From the NCBI GenBank assembly GCA_044235645.1, contig JBIIHQ010000005.1:214028-278027 (forward strand): DNA of 64,000 nt, given 5' to 3'. The DNA comes from OMIW01 sp044235645 (GTDB lineage Bacteria > Bdellovibrionota_C > UBA2361 > OMIW01). Made by a program: the position numbers and the translations under genes. The notes under the pieces are model-generated. The model was not told the DNA's origin and made no database searches. It worked only from the letters and a program-made list of their open reading frames with translations. Positions 43,629-52,741 of the stretch are shown here, piece by piece; position 1 is the stretch's first letter, and every line of letters begins with the position of its first letter.

Positions 43629-44123
43629 TTGAAGACCTATTCGTTCAAAGTTGGCGAGAAGGTGGTCTATCCTGGTCACGGGGTAGGCGAAGTTGAACAG
43701 ATTGTAAGCCGTTCACTGGGAGGTGTTGAACGGGAGTTCTATGTGATTCATGTTCTCGATTCGAAGGGGACAAAGATCATGGTTCCGGTTGAGCAGTCCG
43801 AAGTGGTAGGACTCCGACGGATCATCGATCGACAGTCAGTTGACCAAGTATACGAGATTCTTCGTTCAAAAAGGGTGAAAATCGACACCCAGACCTGGAA
43901 TCGTCGGGTACGAGAGTACACAAATAAACTTAAGACTGGGTCATTATTTGAAATTGCCGAGGTCGTTCGTGATATCTCGGTTATCGGTTCGGGCAAGGAG
44001 CTTTCTTACGGGGAGAAGAAGATGCTCGAGAGCGCACAGCATCTTCTCGTCTCAGAGGTGTCCTTGGTTAAGGCGCGAGAGCAACACTGGGTTCGTGATG
44101 AGATAGCGGAGATCTTCGCCTGA
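43629..44123 (+). CDS. carD: CarD/CdnL family transcription regulator
   Basis: 164 residues. The N-terminal RNA-polymerase-interaction domain (FKVGEKVVYPGHGVGEVEQI, then YVIHVLDSKGTKIMVPVEQ) matches the CarD/CdnL/TRCF domain, and the C-terminal helical half (WNRRVREYTNKLKTGSLFEI, SYGEKKMLESAQHLLVSE) binds DNA near the -10 element in homologues. Such proteins stabilise open complexes at rRNA and other promoters. The start is TTG 43629, supported by GGGAGGA eight bases upstream. ispD follows after 58 bases, an arrangement also known from other bacteria. Confidence 0.93.
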   Translation: MKTYSFKVGEKVVYPGHGVGEVEQIVSRSLGGVEREFYVIHVLDSKGTKIMVPVEQSEVVGLRRIIDRQSVDQVYEILRSKRVKIDTQTWNRRVREYTNKLKTGSLFEIAEVVRDISVIGSGKELSYGEKKMLESAQHLLVSEVSLVKAREQHWVRDEIAEIFA

Positions 44124-44181
44124 TGGTCGGGGCCTTGGGAGAGGGGATCGGAATACGGGGCGGACATGTCCACTGTCTACG

Positions 44182-45045
44182 GTGAGGGTCGTTGTGTCCT
44201 ATCGTGTGTCCGATCGCTCTCTTGCTGAGAATCGAGAACAGCCAGATGCCTTCACTGAAGATCTAATCAGCCGAACGATCGGTATTGTTGTCGCTGCAGG
44301 TAGTGGCTCTCGGTTGGGAGCCACCCTGCCCAAAGCGTTCGTTCCGATTCGGGGCAAGCCTCTCGTTGATCGCGCTGTTGGAGCGATGCGTGATTCGGCG
44401 TGTGTAGCCTCTGTGGTCGTTGTTGTCCCACCGAAAGGTGGCAGCGATTCGAGCGAGGATTACGGCACTGCACTTTTGGAAAGACTCGCTGGAGGCGGGC
44501 CCCTTTTTATCGTCGAGGGGGGAGCGACGAGACAAGAATCAGTCCTTCGGGCTCTCAGTTGGTGTCGCTCATCGCCATCTCACGAGCAATTCGTCGCTAT
44601 CCACGATGCGGCTCGGTGTCTCATGCCGGCTTCTGTGATTAGGCAAGTCATCGAGGCAGCGTGGTGCTATGGTGCTGCGACGGCGGCGCTACCAGCGGTT
44701 GATACCCTTCGGCGGGTAGAGGATTCTCTTCGCGATGAGCCCCATCATCAACAACATGAACCCCTGAGTGCGGGTGTGCTCGCGACTGAGGTCGACCGAT
44801 CCTGCGTCTGGCAGATCCAAACGCCTCAGGCTTTTCAGCTGGATCTTCTGTGGCGTGGTCATCACCGAGGTGATGATGAGGTTCCCTTGGGGCAATCAGA
44901 TAGTCGTATCTCCGCCACTGATGACACGGCGCTGGTAGCTCCCTTTCATCCTGTTCATATTGTTCGTGGCAGCAGATTCGGATTCAAGGTTACCTCTCCC
45001 GAAGATCTCGCATTTGCCGAGATTGTGGCAGAACACGGCCTGTGA
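44182..45045 (+). CDS. ispD: 2-C-methyl-D-erythritol 4-phosphate cytidylyltransferase
   Basis: 287 residues. Makes CDP-methylerythritol in the MEP isoprenoid pathway. TIGIVVAAGSGSRLGATLPKAF carries the nucleotide-binding G-x-G-x-R...K motif, with IHDAARCLM and WQIQTPQAFQLDLL further on. The first 30 residues are extra; the start (GTG 44182) is therefore uncertain and a later one is possible. The usual partner ispF is not next to it. Probably co-transcribed with carD. Confidence 0.92.
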   Translation: MRVVVSYRVSDRSLAENREQPDAFTEDLISRTIGIVVAAGSGSRLGATLPKAFVPIRGKPLVDRAVGAMRDSACVASVVVVVPPKGGSDSSEDYGTALLERLAGGGPLFIVEGGATRQESVLRALSWCRSSPSHEQFVAIHDAARCLMPASVIRQVIEAAWCYGAATAALPAVDTLRRVEDSLRDEPHHQQHEPLSAGVLATEVDRSCVWQIQTPQAFQLDLLWRGHHRGDDEVPLGQSDSRISATDDTALVAPFHPVHIVRGSRFGFKVTSPEDLAFAEIVAEHGL

Positions 45046-45141
45046 CACAGTGACGTGCCACTGAATATACGAGGATCGGTGAGTATCCGGGTGCGTACGG
45101 CTTATAGTGTCCTCAGCTCACTTTCAGAAGGAATCACATCT

Positions 45142-45933
45142 ATGGCAGACGAAATCGATTATCAGCTGGTTGGCGACGACATGCAGATGGTGGTCATCGA
45201 GCTTGACCCGAGCGAAGGGGTGCGCGCTGAGGCGGGGGCAATGATGTTCATGGAGGAGGAGATCCAGATGCAAACCTCAGCGGGAACGGGGGGGGGAGCG
45301 ATGAATGCGCTCTTCTCCGGGTTCAAGCGGGTGATTGCGGGGGAGAGCTTCTTCATTACAACTTTCATCAATTCTGGCTCGACAAAGAGAAAAGTTGCTT
45401 TTGCTGCTCCCTATCCCGGGAAGATTATTCCTGTTCACCTCGCAGAGCTCGGAGGCCGGTTGCTCTGTCAAAAGGATGGATTTCTCTGTGCTGCTCGGGG
45501 AACGGAGATATCGGTAGCATTTACTAAGCGATTAGGAGCGGGTTTTTTTGGCGGTGAGGGTTTCATCCTGCAGCGTCTTGAGGGGGATGGCTTGGCCTTC
45601 ATTCATGCAGGAGGAGCGATCTATCAACGCAAACTCGGGGCGGGTGAACGGCTGAGGGTTGATACGGGGTGTCTCGTCGCATTTGAAGAGAGCGTTGGCT
45701 ATGACATTGGATTTGTCGGTGGATTCAAGAATGCTCTTTTTGGCGGTGAAGGGGTATTTCTTGCGACGCTCAGTGGGCCGGGCACGGTGTACTTGCAGAG
45801 TCTCCCCTTTTCGAGAATGGCTGATCGCATCGTAGCAGCGACTCGGATCGGTGGTGCGCGTGAAGAGCGGCGTGGTGTGGCCGGTGTTGGTGGTGATCTA
45901 CTCGGTGGATTGTTCGGAGGAAATGGGGATTAG
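45142..45933 (+). CDS. AIM24 / TIGR00266 family protein
   Basis: 263 residues from ATG 45142, with AGAAGGA eight bases upstream; the longer frame lacks a site. EIDYQLVGDDMQMVVIELDP, AEAGAMMFMEEEIQM and GEGVFLATLSGPGTVYLQSLP are family blocks of this beta-helical (tryptophan-RNA-binding-attenuator-like fold) group. The C-terminus is Gly-rich (GGDLLGGLFGG). The role in bacteria is unknown; the yeast homologue AIM24 helps organise the mitochondrial inner membrane. Confidence 0.88.
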   Translation: MADEIDYQLVGDDMQMVVIELDPSEGVRAEAGAMMFMEEEIQMQTSAGTGGGAMNALFSGFKRVIAGESFFITTFINSGSTKRKVAFAAPYPGKIIPVHLAELGGRLLCQKDGFLCAARGTEISVAFTKRLGAGFFGGEGFILQRLEGDGLAFIHAGGAIYQRKLGAGERLRVDTGCLVAFEESVGYDIGFVGGFKNALFGGEGVFLATLSGPGTVYLQSLPFSRMADRIVAATRIGGAREERRGVAGVGGDLLGGLFGGNGD

Positions 45934-45981
45934 TAAGTGCCGCAGCACTCGCACAAGGGGAATTGCTGACGCCGGTCGGAT

Positions 45982-47379
45982 TCAGTCCCCGCGGTATCCG
46001 AATAGTTTTCGTTCTTTGATGCTATCGGCCACTGCCACGGGCACATGTTCCTCCCAACTCGGGTCGCCCGAGCGAAGAAGTGCGAGCACCTCGGTTGAAG
46101 TGATGGAGCTCGGTTTGCTTCCTCGGTAGGGTATCGGAGCAATACACTTTGTGTGGTGAAGAAAAGCGACGAGGTGCTGGATGTGCGGTGCGGCCGAGAA
46201 GGAGTCGACCGAGAGTAAAGTCCCGTCGGGGAGATACTGCGGATAGCAGTAAGCTCTGACCTGTTCTCGAAAGAGATTACCCAATCCTTCAAGCACACCG
46301 CCACGGAGATCGGTATAGTTTTTTTCATCAAGGAGATCAACGAGGGCAGCCCCCCCGATCGATAAACCAATCGGTTGGTCTGTAAATCCGCGCAGATAAC
46401 GAATGAGTCCGTGCGAACCCGAAAATCGGGTGATAAGAACTCGCTGCCCGATCGCTCCCAGGATCTCAGCACGGTCCAGAAAATCTTGGGAATCCATGTT
46501 AGCGGTCATGAGGAGATTTTTGGTTGTGAGCTCCATGAACGAGATAGTCCGACTCGCATGCTCCGGATAGTCCTGCTTAAATTGACCATGAGTTGCGAGT
46601 AGCATATCAAGGTGGGTGTGGGTGATTGGTCGAAAGGTGCCCCGCTGAATGAGAATCGGACGCTTGTAAAGAGTGTCAGATGGTTGGAGGACGTGTCCGT
46701 GCGAGTCGAACATCGCGATATCCGCCGCGCCCTGGCGAACGAGGGCGAGAGCCATCAACCGATTGTCAACATGAGCGAACGCCTCTCCTGAAAATTCGAT
46801 CATGTCGATCTCGATACGCTCGCGAGAGAGGTTGTCCAGAAGGTCGTGAATGATCCGATCAGGGCTCGTCGTGTGGTAGAAGCAGCCGTGGAGGAGGTTT
46901 ACCCCCAGGATTCCCACTGCCTCTTGTTGAAGGATGTGGGTGTGATCAAGAAGGCGGGCGTGGATGAGCACCTGAGAGACAAGCCCCCCCGGCTCGTTCT
47001 GAAATCTGAGCCCCATCCATCCATGGTCGTAGCTGTGAGCAACCCCAAAGCGCCGGGCGGTTACGGTGTTCGCGTAGGCGAATAGCCGTTTTGTCCCGTC
47101 GTGGAGCCGGTCTACGTTCAAAGCGAATTCGTGATTGAGCATTTGAAGGAGACGGTCGTATGAGACGTAACGGCGGGTTGTGCCATAAATGGCATCGCTC
47201 ACCGTCATATCGTACGCTGACATGCTCTTCGCGACTGTCCCGGCGGCTCCGCCTACCCGAAAAAACCATCGAACAACCTCTTGGCCCGCACCGATCTCAG
47301 CAAACGTACCGTAACGCGCGGTATCGAGGTTGATCTCGAGCGCCTTCTGGTGAGTAGTGACCTTCGTGTGCTCGGACAT
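45982..47379 (-). CDS. Conserved protein of unknown function, 465 residues
   Basis: The opening (RYGTFAEIGAGQEVVRWFFR, then VGGAAGTVAKSMSAYDM and VSDAIYG) and the later FSGEAFAHVDNRLMALALV and YTDLRGGVLEGLGNLF match a long, widespread bacterial family that databases label inconsistently (for example as a nicotinate-nucleotide adenylyltransferase). I see no nucleotidyltransferase HxGH site, no signal peptide and no membrane span. It is convergent with the AIM24 gene. High conservation over the whole length implies an enzyme, but none can be named. Confidence 0.8.
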   Translation of the reverse strand: MSEHTKVTTHQKALEINLDTARYGTFAEIGAGQEVVRWFFRVGGAAGTVAKSMSAYDMTVSDAIYGTTRRYVSYDRLLQMLNHEFALNVDRLHDGTKRLFAYANTVTARRFGVAHSYDHGWMGLRFQNEPGGLVSQVLIHARLLDHTHILQQEAVGILGVNLLHGCFYHTTSPDRIIHDLLDNLSRERIEIDMIEFSGEAFAHVDNRLMALALVRQGAADIAMFDSHGHVLQPSDTLYKRPILIQRGTFRPITHTHLDMLLATHGQFKQDYPEHASRTISFMELTTKNLLMTANMDSQDFLDRAEILGAIGQRVLITRFSGSHGLIRYLRGFTDQPIGLSIGGAALVDLLDEKNYTDLRGGVLEGLGNLFREQVRAYCYPQYLPDGTLLSVDSFSAAPHIQHLVAFLHHTKCIAPIPYRGSKPSSITSTEVLALLRSGDPSWEEHVPVAVADSIKERKLFGYRGD

Positions 47380-47666
47380 GCTAGTTCTTCATCAACTTGT
47401 TTACCCGCAAGGTTGTGATGATGAGGCGAGCGTAAAGGGATCACCTAGTTCCGTCAGTGATTACGCTGTTGCCACTCTACTGGATCGCCGTCTCGCCGAG
47501 ATGGGAACGGTATTATGCCTTTTATACTTAACTTCCTGAGTATGAAAGCCGATCCCCTCTGCAGCAATTGAGACCAGCGAACTAATCACTTGGAGAGGGG
47601 CGGCCACGCCGACTCAGACACTAGCTCTCCCTCCTTCCGCACATGTTTAAAACGGAGTCTTAATAT

Positions 47667-48128
47667 ATGTCGAAGTCAAGACCGGTACCGCCGCCCGGAG
47701 AGGCAATGAGCGATGTCCTCTTTGAGGTTGAGAAGAAGCACATTCGGCTTCTCATTGTTGATGATAATCCCGCATTTGGTCTCGCGATTCAGGATTATTC
47801 AGAGCTCTTCGCCTTCCAGTGCTCTATCGACTGTCGGCTAGCAGGTAGCGAAGATGAGGCGGCCGAAATTACCAAGTCATGGTTTCCGAACTGCGTCCTC
47901 CTTCACCTTCATCTTAGTGATGGCGATGCCTTCTCTCTTCTTGAACGGTGGCGTGACGGCCTGATGACCCTGGTAGCTGTTGCTGATCAGCATTCTGCTT
48001 TTATCGAGGAAGCTGCGCGAACGGGAGGGGCCGATGCGTTCTATACCCGCAGTGATAATCCCGAGGACCTTGTTCACCTCATCGAAGAGGTAATAGCCCA
48101 TGTTCCGGGAGCACCGGCGGTGCACTAA
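47667..48128 (+). CDS. Receiver-domain protein lacking the phospho-acceptor Asp (pseudo-receiver)
   Basis: 153 residues. The fold is that of a response-regulator receiver: RLLIVDDNPAFGLAI with the acidic pair D32-D33. At the phospho-acceptor position the sequence is VLLHLHLSDGD, so H80 replaces Asp. The conserved Thr/Ser after strand 4 is Ala (LVAVADQ) and the Lys of the K-P dipeptide is Arg (FYTRSD). It should not be phosphorylated in the normal way. There is no output domain and no histidine kinase nearby. ATG 47667 has GGAG upstream. Confidence 0.85.
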   Translation: MSKSRPVPPPGEAMSDVLFEVEKKHIRLLIVDDNPAFGLAIQDYSELFAFQCSIDCRLAGSEDEAAEITKSWFPNCVLLHLHLSDGDAFSLLERWRDGLMTLVAVADQHSAFIEEAARTGGADAFYTRSDNPEDLVHLIEEVIAHVPGAPAVH

Positions 48129-48304
48129 GGAGGCTTGACTCGACTGGACGGCAGGCTCAGTTTCTCGAAATACCAACCTTAAGCCGCGGGCTCAACCGAT
48201 GAGGACATACCTTCTGAGAGTTACCGCGACGGCAGGTAGCGTCTGCCATTATTTGGCTCGGTAAATATTGGGTATTGGAGGAGTTCGGACTGGAGTCAGA
48301 AAGA

Positions 48305-49573
48305 ATGAATCTGCGGCTGTTCACACGGGTCTTGGTTGTCCTCGCGATCGGATTGGCTAGCTACGGTGTGGGGGTTTGGCAGGGGCAGGGCGGGTCACTC
48401 CCGGATTGGTGGCGCCACGCGGTGTTAGAGAGGCTGGCAGGCAGTGATGCGGAGCTCGACGACGACAGCGTCCAGGAGGCCGTTGATGCCGGAATTTCCG
48501 TTGACGCTCGAGGAGTGTCATTCGAGCAGGTAGAGCGCCTCCTGAATGAGGGAGAGTCCCGCGGTGTCAGAGACCTCGGGCAGGGTGGTGAATCGAGTAT
48601 CATAGACCTCAAGAAGCGAGGTAGTGACAGAGACCTCGGGGCGCGGGATCTTGGCCCTCGGCGATATCTTCGGGTACTCCGAGATCGCCGGCGGGAGCCA
48701 CAATCGCTTCAGACTGCCATCGTCGATTTTCGGCCGACCTCACAATCCCGGTGGAGGCGTGCTCTTGGGGCCGACGGGGTTATTTCACTGATCGGGGCGG
48801 TTCATATTGGAGAACCTTCCTATTATCGGGAACTTAATCGTGAATTTGAGCGGTACGACCGAGTTCTCTATGAGCTAGTTGCTCCCCGTGGTGTTCGCCC
48901 CAAGCAGACGCGAGGGGATGAGCGCCATTCCCAAGCGAGTGCCAGCCCCCTCACCATGATTCAGTCACTCCTGACCAACTATCTCGGAATGGTCCATCAG
49001 ATCGATGAGATAGACTATTCACCGAGACACTTCGTTCACGCCGACCTCGCCTTTGAGGACCTTGTCTCGGCAGGAAAACGGCAGGGGGAGACCCTTTTTT
49101 CGTTCGGGGCGGGGGTCTTAGGGGACATGATGCGCTCGTATAAACAACTCAAGGAAATGCAGGACGAATCGGCGGGCGAAGAGGAGGGAGCCAGTTCGGG
49201 GTGGGGGTTCGGCGCAGGAAACGCTCACGGACAAAAGATGACCCCACGGATACTCCTTCGGCAGTTCGCCGAGGTGATGGAGCGTACTGGCGGCCAGGGG
49301 CTCGGCCCCACGTTGGAAGGGTATATTATTGATTTGCGTAATGACGAGGCGCTGCGGGTGTTAGAGGGGGAGCTCCGACGAGTAGGTTCGAAGGAAGTTG
49401 GAGGAATGGAGCAGAGCGGTTTCGAAGGGGAAAGGACAGGTGGCAAACGGAGCCTGCGCCTCGCGATCTTCTATGGTGCGGCGCATCTCGCGAAGATGGA
49501 GCAGGAGCTGCGGGGGCGGTTTGGGTTGGTGCCGGTGGCGGAGCGGTGGGTGCGGGCTTGGAGGTTGGAGTAA
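48305..49573 (+). CDS. TraB/GumN-like protein with N-terminal membrane anchor
   Basis: 422 residues from ATG 48305, with GGAG nine bases upstream. A hydrophobic anchor (FTRVLVVLAIGLASYGVGVW) is followed by a low-complexity part and, from about residue 160, a domain with ISLIGAVHIGEPSYY (GxxH), RVLYELVAPRG (Glu) and FYGAAHLAKMEQ near the end. These are the hallmarks of the TraB/GumN/Tiki fold, thought to be metalloproteases or their relatives. Known examples inactivate peptide pheromones or Wnt proteins; the target here is unknown. Probably faces the periplasm. Confidence 0.75.
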   Translation: MNLRLFTRVLVVLAIGLASYGVGVWQGQGGSLPDWWRHAVLERLAGSDAELDDDSVQEAVDAGISVDARGVSFEQVERLLNEGESRGVRDLGQGGESSIIDLKKRGSDRDLGARDLGPRRYLRVLRDRRREPQSLQTAIVDFRPTSQSRWRRALGADGVISLIGAVHIGEPSYYRELNREFERYDRVLYELVAPRGVRPKQTRGDERHSQASASPLTMIQSLLTNYLGMVHQIDEIDYSPRHFVHADLAFEDLVSAGKRQGETLFSFGAGVLGDMMRSYKQLKEMQDESAGEEEGASSGWGFGAGNAHGQKMTPRILLRQFAEVMERTGGQGLGPTLEGYIIDLRNDEALRVLEGELRRVGSKEVGGMEQSGFEGERTGGKRSLRLAIFYGAAHLAKMEQELRGRFGLVPVAERWVRAWRLE

Positions 49574-49673
49574 AAAAACAATATTTATAAAATTGAGTCA
49601 CCCCTCAAATTATTTCTGCATATCTGAATTGCGGGCTCGGTGTGAGGGTTTCACAAGGGTCTAAGCTGCATTT

Positions 49674-50162
49674 ATGAGGAGGGGCCGAATGGGTACGGTG
49701 ACGACAGGGGGAGTTGCGGAGAGAGACGGTAAAGAAGCAGAAAGAGCACGACCAGAGGGACTTCCGGGGGTGGCCTCACTTAACGACCTGAGAAAGGGGG
49801 TTCGCTGTGCGGCCACCGCACTGTTTGACCCCAACCCTGACATGGCTCCCACAGGAAAACTGATCAACGCCTTGGGTCCTGTGACGGCTCGAGTGGCCAT
49901 GCAACTGTTGAGCCAGGTAGCCGATGGCAACAAAAGTTATAATGATGGAAGCTCCATGCCGCCCGCGTTGAAGCACCTGATATCCCACACCTTGCGTCTC
50001 GACGAGGGGTCGCCCAATTTCACCGTGGAGGCAAGTCAAAAGCTTATGTCCGACCGACCGTGGCGAGTGGGGCCGATATTCAATGCCGAGGAGGCTCGTG
50101 AATTGGTGAAAATCTTGAAGGGACAGGGGCTCGCCGAGAAGGCGTCATGCCAAAAGACCTGA
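49674..50162 (+). CDS. Hypothetical protein, 162 residues
   Basis: No family recognised. The N-terminal 30 residues are charged and probably disordered (GGVAERDGKEAERARPEG); the rest is helical (LGPVTARVAMQLLSQVADG). There is no signal peptide. The neighbour at 50191 follows by 28 bases on the same strand; both have a disordered start and helical end, so they form a pair, though their sequences do not match each other. Confidence 0.55.
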   Translation: MRRGRMGTVTTGGVAERDGKEAERARPEGLPGVASLNDLRKGVRCAATALFDPNPDMAPTGKLINALGPVTARVAMQLLSQVADGNKSYNDGSSMPPALKHLISHTLRLDEGSPNFTVEASQKLMSDRPWRVGPIFNAEEARELVKILKGQGLAEKASCQKT

Positions 50163-50190
50163 CGTAAGGAAGTAAATCCTCGGGGGGAGT

Positions 50191-50742
50191 ATGGGAAGAT
50201 TATCATCAGCAGCGTGCAGGGCAGGGAACGCTATAGAAACAACCATCGTCAGAACCAGAGACCACTCGGGGCCTCCTGATAAGGAGTTCAGAGTCAATGA
50301 CTCCCCGGCCGGCAAGGAGCTGATTGATCGGAGAGGACTTGATAGGGATGACCTTCTGAGAGCGGTAGCCCTTCTCGACGGCGTAAGAAAGGGTGAAGGG
50401 GTCCTTACCTCAGCAGTGAGAATGCAGGCGGGCACAGCAGTCAACGTTCTACTCGGTGGCGATCCAAACCAGCGGGGCGCCCTGGTGGGTATCGTGAGAG
50501 AGATGTTCGGAGAGGACATCCAAACCCAACGCGGTGTAGCGGCGCTTCAAAGGAGGCTTGGGGTGGAAGAGACACAGACCGTCTCCGCTCAGGGAACGCC
50601 AGAAAGAACCTCAAAAGTCCCGGTTATCGGCCATGAAACGGCCTACCAAATCCTCGTGAGGATGGGAGGGATGGTGAGAGCTGTTGACCCTTGTGGTGCT
50701 GTTGCTCCAGAGGTCCCGAGGTCGAGACCAGCGCGGGGTTAA
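50191..50742 (+). CDS. Hypothetical protein, 183 residues
   Basis: No family recognised. ATG 50191 is directly preceded by GGGGGGAG. The middle is helical and repeats a pattern (DLLRAVALLDGVRKG, AGTAVNVLLGGDP, GVAALQRRLGVE); the ends are polar. No signal peptide or membrane span. It is the second gene of a pair with 49674-50162 and precedes the proS promoter. Confidence 0.55.
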   Translation: MGRLSSAACRAGNAIETTIVRTRDHSGPPDKEFRVNDSPAGKELIDRRGLDRDDLLRAVALLDGVRKGEGVLTSAVRMQAGTAVNVLLGGDPNQRGALVGIVREMFGEDIQTQRGVAALQRRLGVEETQTVSAQGTPERTSKVPVIGHETAYQILVRMGGMVRAVDPCGAVAPEVPRSRPARG

Positions 50743-51048
50743 TAGTTGGAATACTCCGCCCTTTCGAGGTGACAGAGGGAGCCATCAACTGTCGGGAGCC
50801 CTCGTCATCCGAGTGGTCTGGTCTGGGGCTTCGTGCGTCCGATTTGTTTTCGACGGGCGGCTTGAGTCGATTCCAGCTTATGAGACGACTCTTCACTTGA
50901 CGGTCCCCCGCCCTTCAATTAAAGATCGGGCCAGTGGGAGCGATTTAACTCGCACTATCGGGGCGATGAGGGGAGGTCCAATAGTTGCTGCGATTCTTTC
51001 TCAGAGGACCGTTAGAAAACAATCCAATCGCACCCCTCGGAACTTCCC
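50743..51048. other. Intergenic region before proS
   Basis: 306 bases with a promoter at 50896-50925 and no convincing gene; an overlapping 122-codon frame has unlikely composition. Confidence 0.5.
50896..50925 (+). promoter_or_regulatory. Promoter of proS
   Basis: TTGACG (50896-50901), a 17-base spacer and TAAAGA (50919-50924), about 125 bases upstream of the proS start. Confidence 0.6.
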
Positions 51049-52572
51049 GTGAAATCGTCCAATAATCTCGCCACTACCGCTATACACCCCACCCGCTCCG
51101 AAAACTTTCCGGAGTGGTACCAAGAAGTGATAAAAGCCGCTGGCCTCGCTGAGACCTCGCCGGTTCGTGGGTGTATGGTTATTCGGCCGTGGGGTTTTGG
51201 GATCTGGGAGAATATTCAGCGGCAGCTTGATGAGCGTATCAAGGCGACCGGTCATCAGAACGCCTACTTCCCTCTCTTTATCCCTCTCAGCTTTCTCGAA
51301 AAGGAGGCCGCTCACGTCGAGGGTTTTGCCAAAGAGTGCGCGGTGGTGACCCACCACCGTCTTGAGCAGCGTGAGGGTAAATTGGTGCCGGTAGGGGAGC
51401 TTGAGGAGCCCCTCATCGTGCGCCCCACGTCTGAGACCATTATCGGGGATTCGTTCTCGCGGTGGGTGCAGTCGTATCGCGATTTGCCGCTGTTGATAAA
51501 TCAGTGGGCTAATGTGGTGCGGTGGGAAATGCGCCCTCGCCAGTTTCTTCGCACTGCGGAGTTTTTGTGGCAAGAAGGGCACACCGTGCACGCGACCCAA
51601 GATGACGCGATGCGCGAGACGGTGCTCATGCACGGTGTGTACGAGGAGTTTTTCAAGACGGTGCTTGCGTTGCCCGGTTTTGTCGGCGAAAAATGCCCCT
51701 CCGAGCGATTTCCAGGGGCAGAGAGATCATTCACCATCGAGGTCATGATGCAGGATGGTAAAGCGCTGCAGGCGTGCACGTCCCACTACCTTGGACAACA
51801 TTTCGCAAAGGCGAGCGATATTAAGTTTCTCGATCGAGATGGTGAGCTCAAGTATGCGTATACTACCTCATGGGGGGCATCGACCCGGATGATCGGTGGG
51901 TTGATTATGGCGCACGGGGATGACGATGGTCTGCGGCTCCCTCCGAGGGTCGCGGCGAAGCAGGTTGTTATAATCCCGATTACTCCGAAGCCGGAATCAG
52001 CGGGGGCGGTGCTCGAGGCGTGTGAGCAGCTCCAAAAGCGGCTCCAGGCCACCCTTTTTGACGGTCGCCCGATAACGGTAGAGCTAGACGCCCGTGATAT
52101 TCGGGGTGGTGATAAGAGTTGGCAGTGGATCAAGCGGGGAGCACCGGTCCGGATCGAAATTGGACCGCGTGATTTGGAACAAGGGCAGGTGAGTCTTTAT
52201 CGGCGCGACCAGGGCCCGAAGGATCGGGTCTCCCTTTCGGTCGACGCGGCGGTTGCAGGAATGCCGGAGTTGCTGCAGGCGATTCACGAAAGCTACTACG
52301 CCCAGGCACTCGCCTATCACGAGCGGCTGACCCGTCGGGATATCGGTTCGCTAGCAGAGATGCGGGAGCATTTCTCGGGCGAGGGTCCATCGGGATTTGT
52401 GATCGGGAAGTGGTCGGGTGACCCGGCTATTGACGAACTTCTCGCCGAGTTTAAGGTGACGGTCCGGTGCCTCCTTCCGCAGCGGTCGGGCGATGAAGAG
52501 CGACCTGAGGGTCGATGTATAGTGACGGGCAAGCCCGCGTCGGTCGATGCGGTCTACGCGAGGGCGTACTAG
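51049..52572 (+). CDS. proS: Prolyl-tRNA synthetase (archaeal/eukaryotic-type, without editing insert)
   Basis: 507 residues. Charges tRNA-Pro with proline. RGCMVIRPWGFGIWENIQ, PLFIPLSFLEKEAAHVEGF, RPTSETIIGDSFSRW (motif 2 region) and the LRTAEFLWQEGHT motif mark the ProRS type lacking the INS editing domain between motifs 2 and 3; the anticodon-binding domain (VVIIPITPK) and the zinc-like C-terminal domain follow and the protein ends in RAY, as is usual for this type. Many bacteria have the longer bacterial form instead. Confidence 0.95.
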   Translation: MKSSNNLATTAIHPTRSENFPEWYQEVIKAAGLAETSPVRGCMVIRPWGFGIWENIQRQLDERIKATGHQNAYFPLFIPLSFLEKEAAHVEGFAKECAVVTHHRLEQREGKLVPVGELEEPLIVRPTSETIIGDSFSRWVQSYRDLPLLINQWANVVRWEMRPRQFLRTAEFLWQEGHTVHATQDDAMRETVLMHGVYEEFFKTVLALPGFVGEKCPSERFPGAERSFTIEVMMQDGKALQACTSHYLGQHFAKASDIKFLDRDGELKYAYTTSWGASTRMIGGLIMAHGDDDGLRLPPRVAAKQVVIIPITPKPESAGAVLEACEQLQKRLQATLFDGRPITVELDARDIRGGDKSWQWIKRGAPVRIEIGPRDLEQGQVSLYRRDQGPKDRVSLSVDAAVAGMPELLQAIHESYYAQALAYHERLTRRDIGSLAEMREHFSGEGPSGFVIGKWSGDPAIDELLAEFKVTVRCLLPQRSGDEERPEGRCIVTGKPASVDAVYARAY

Positions 52573-52741
52573 CCTCGGAGGTCAATCGGAGAGGGGGGCG
52601 TGACGAAGCCCCACGATCATTGCCCTAAATCTTTCGCACAATAACTTTCCCCACAATCCGCGTGCACAGCTGATCGATGGGAGGGGATAGCGGGTATCGA
52701 GTGCTGTAAAGGTTCTCCCGTCGCCCTCGCCTATCGTTACC

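Noticed and set aside
50684..51052. 122-codon frame before proS
   Set aside because: Covers the proS promoter, overlaps the end of the previous gene and has unlikely composition.
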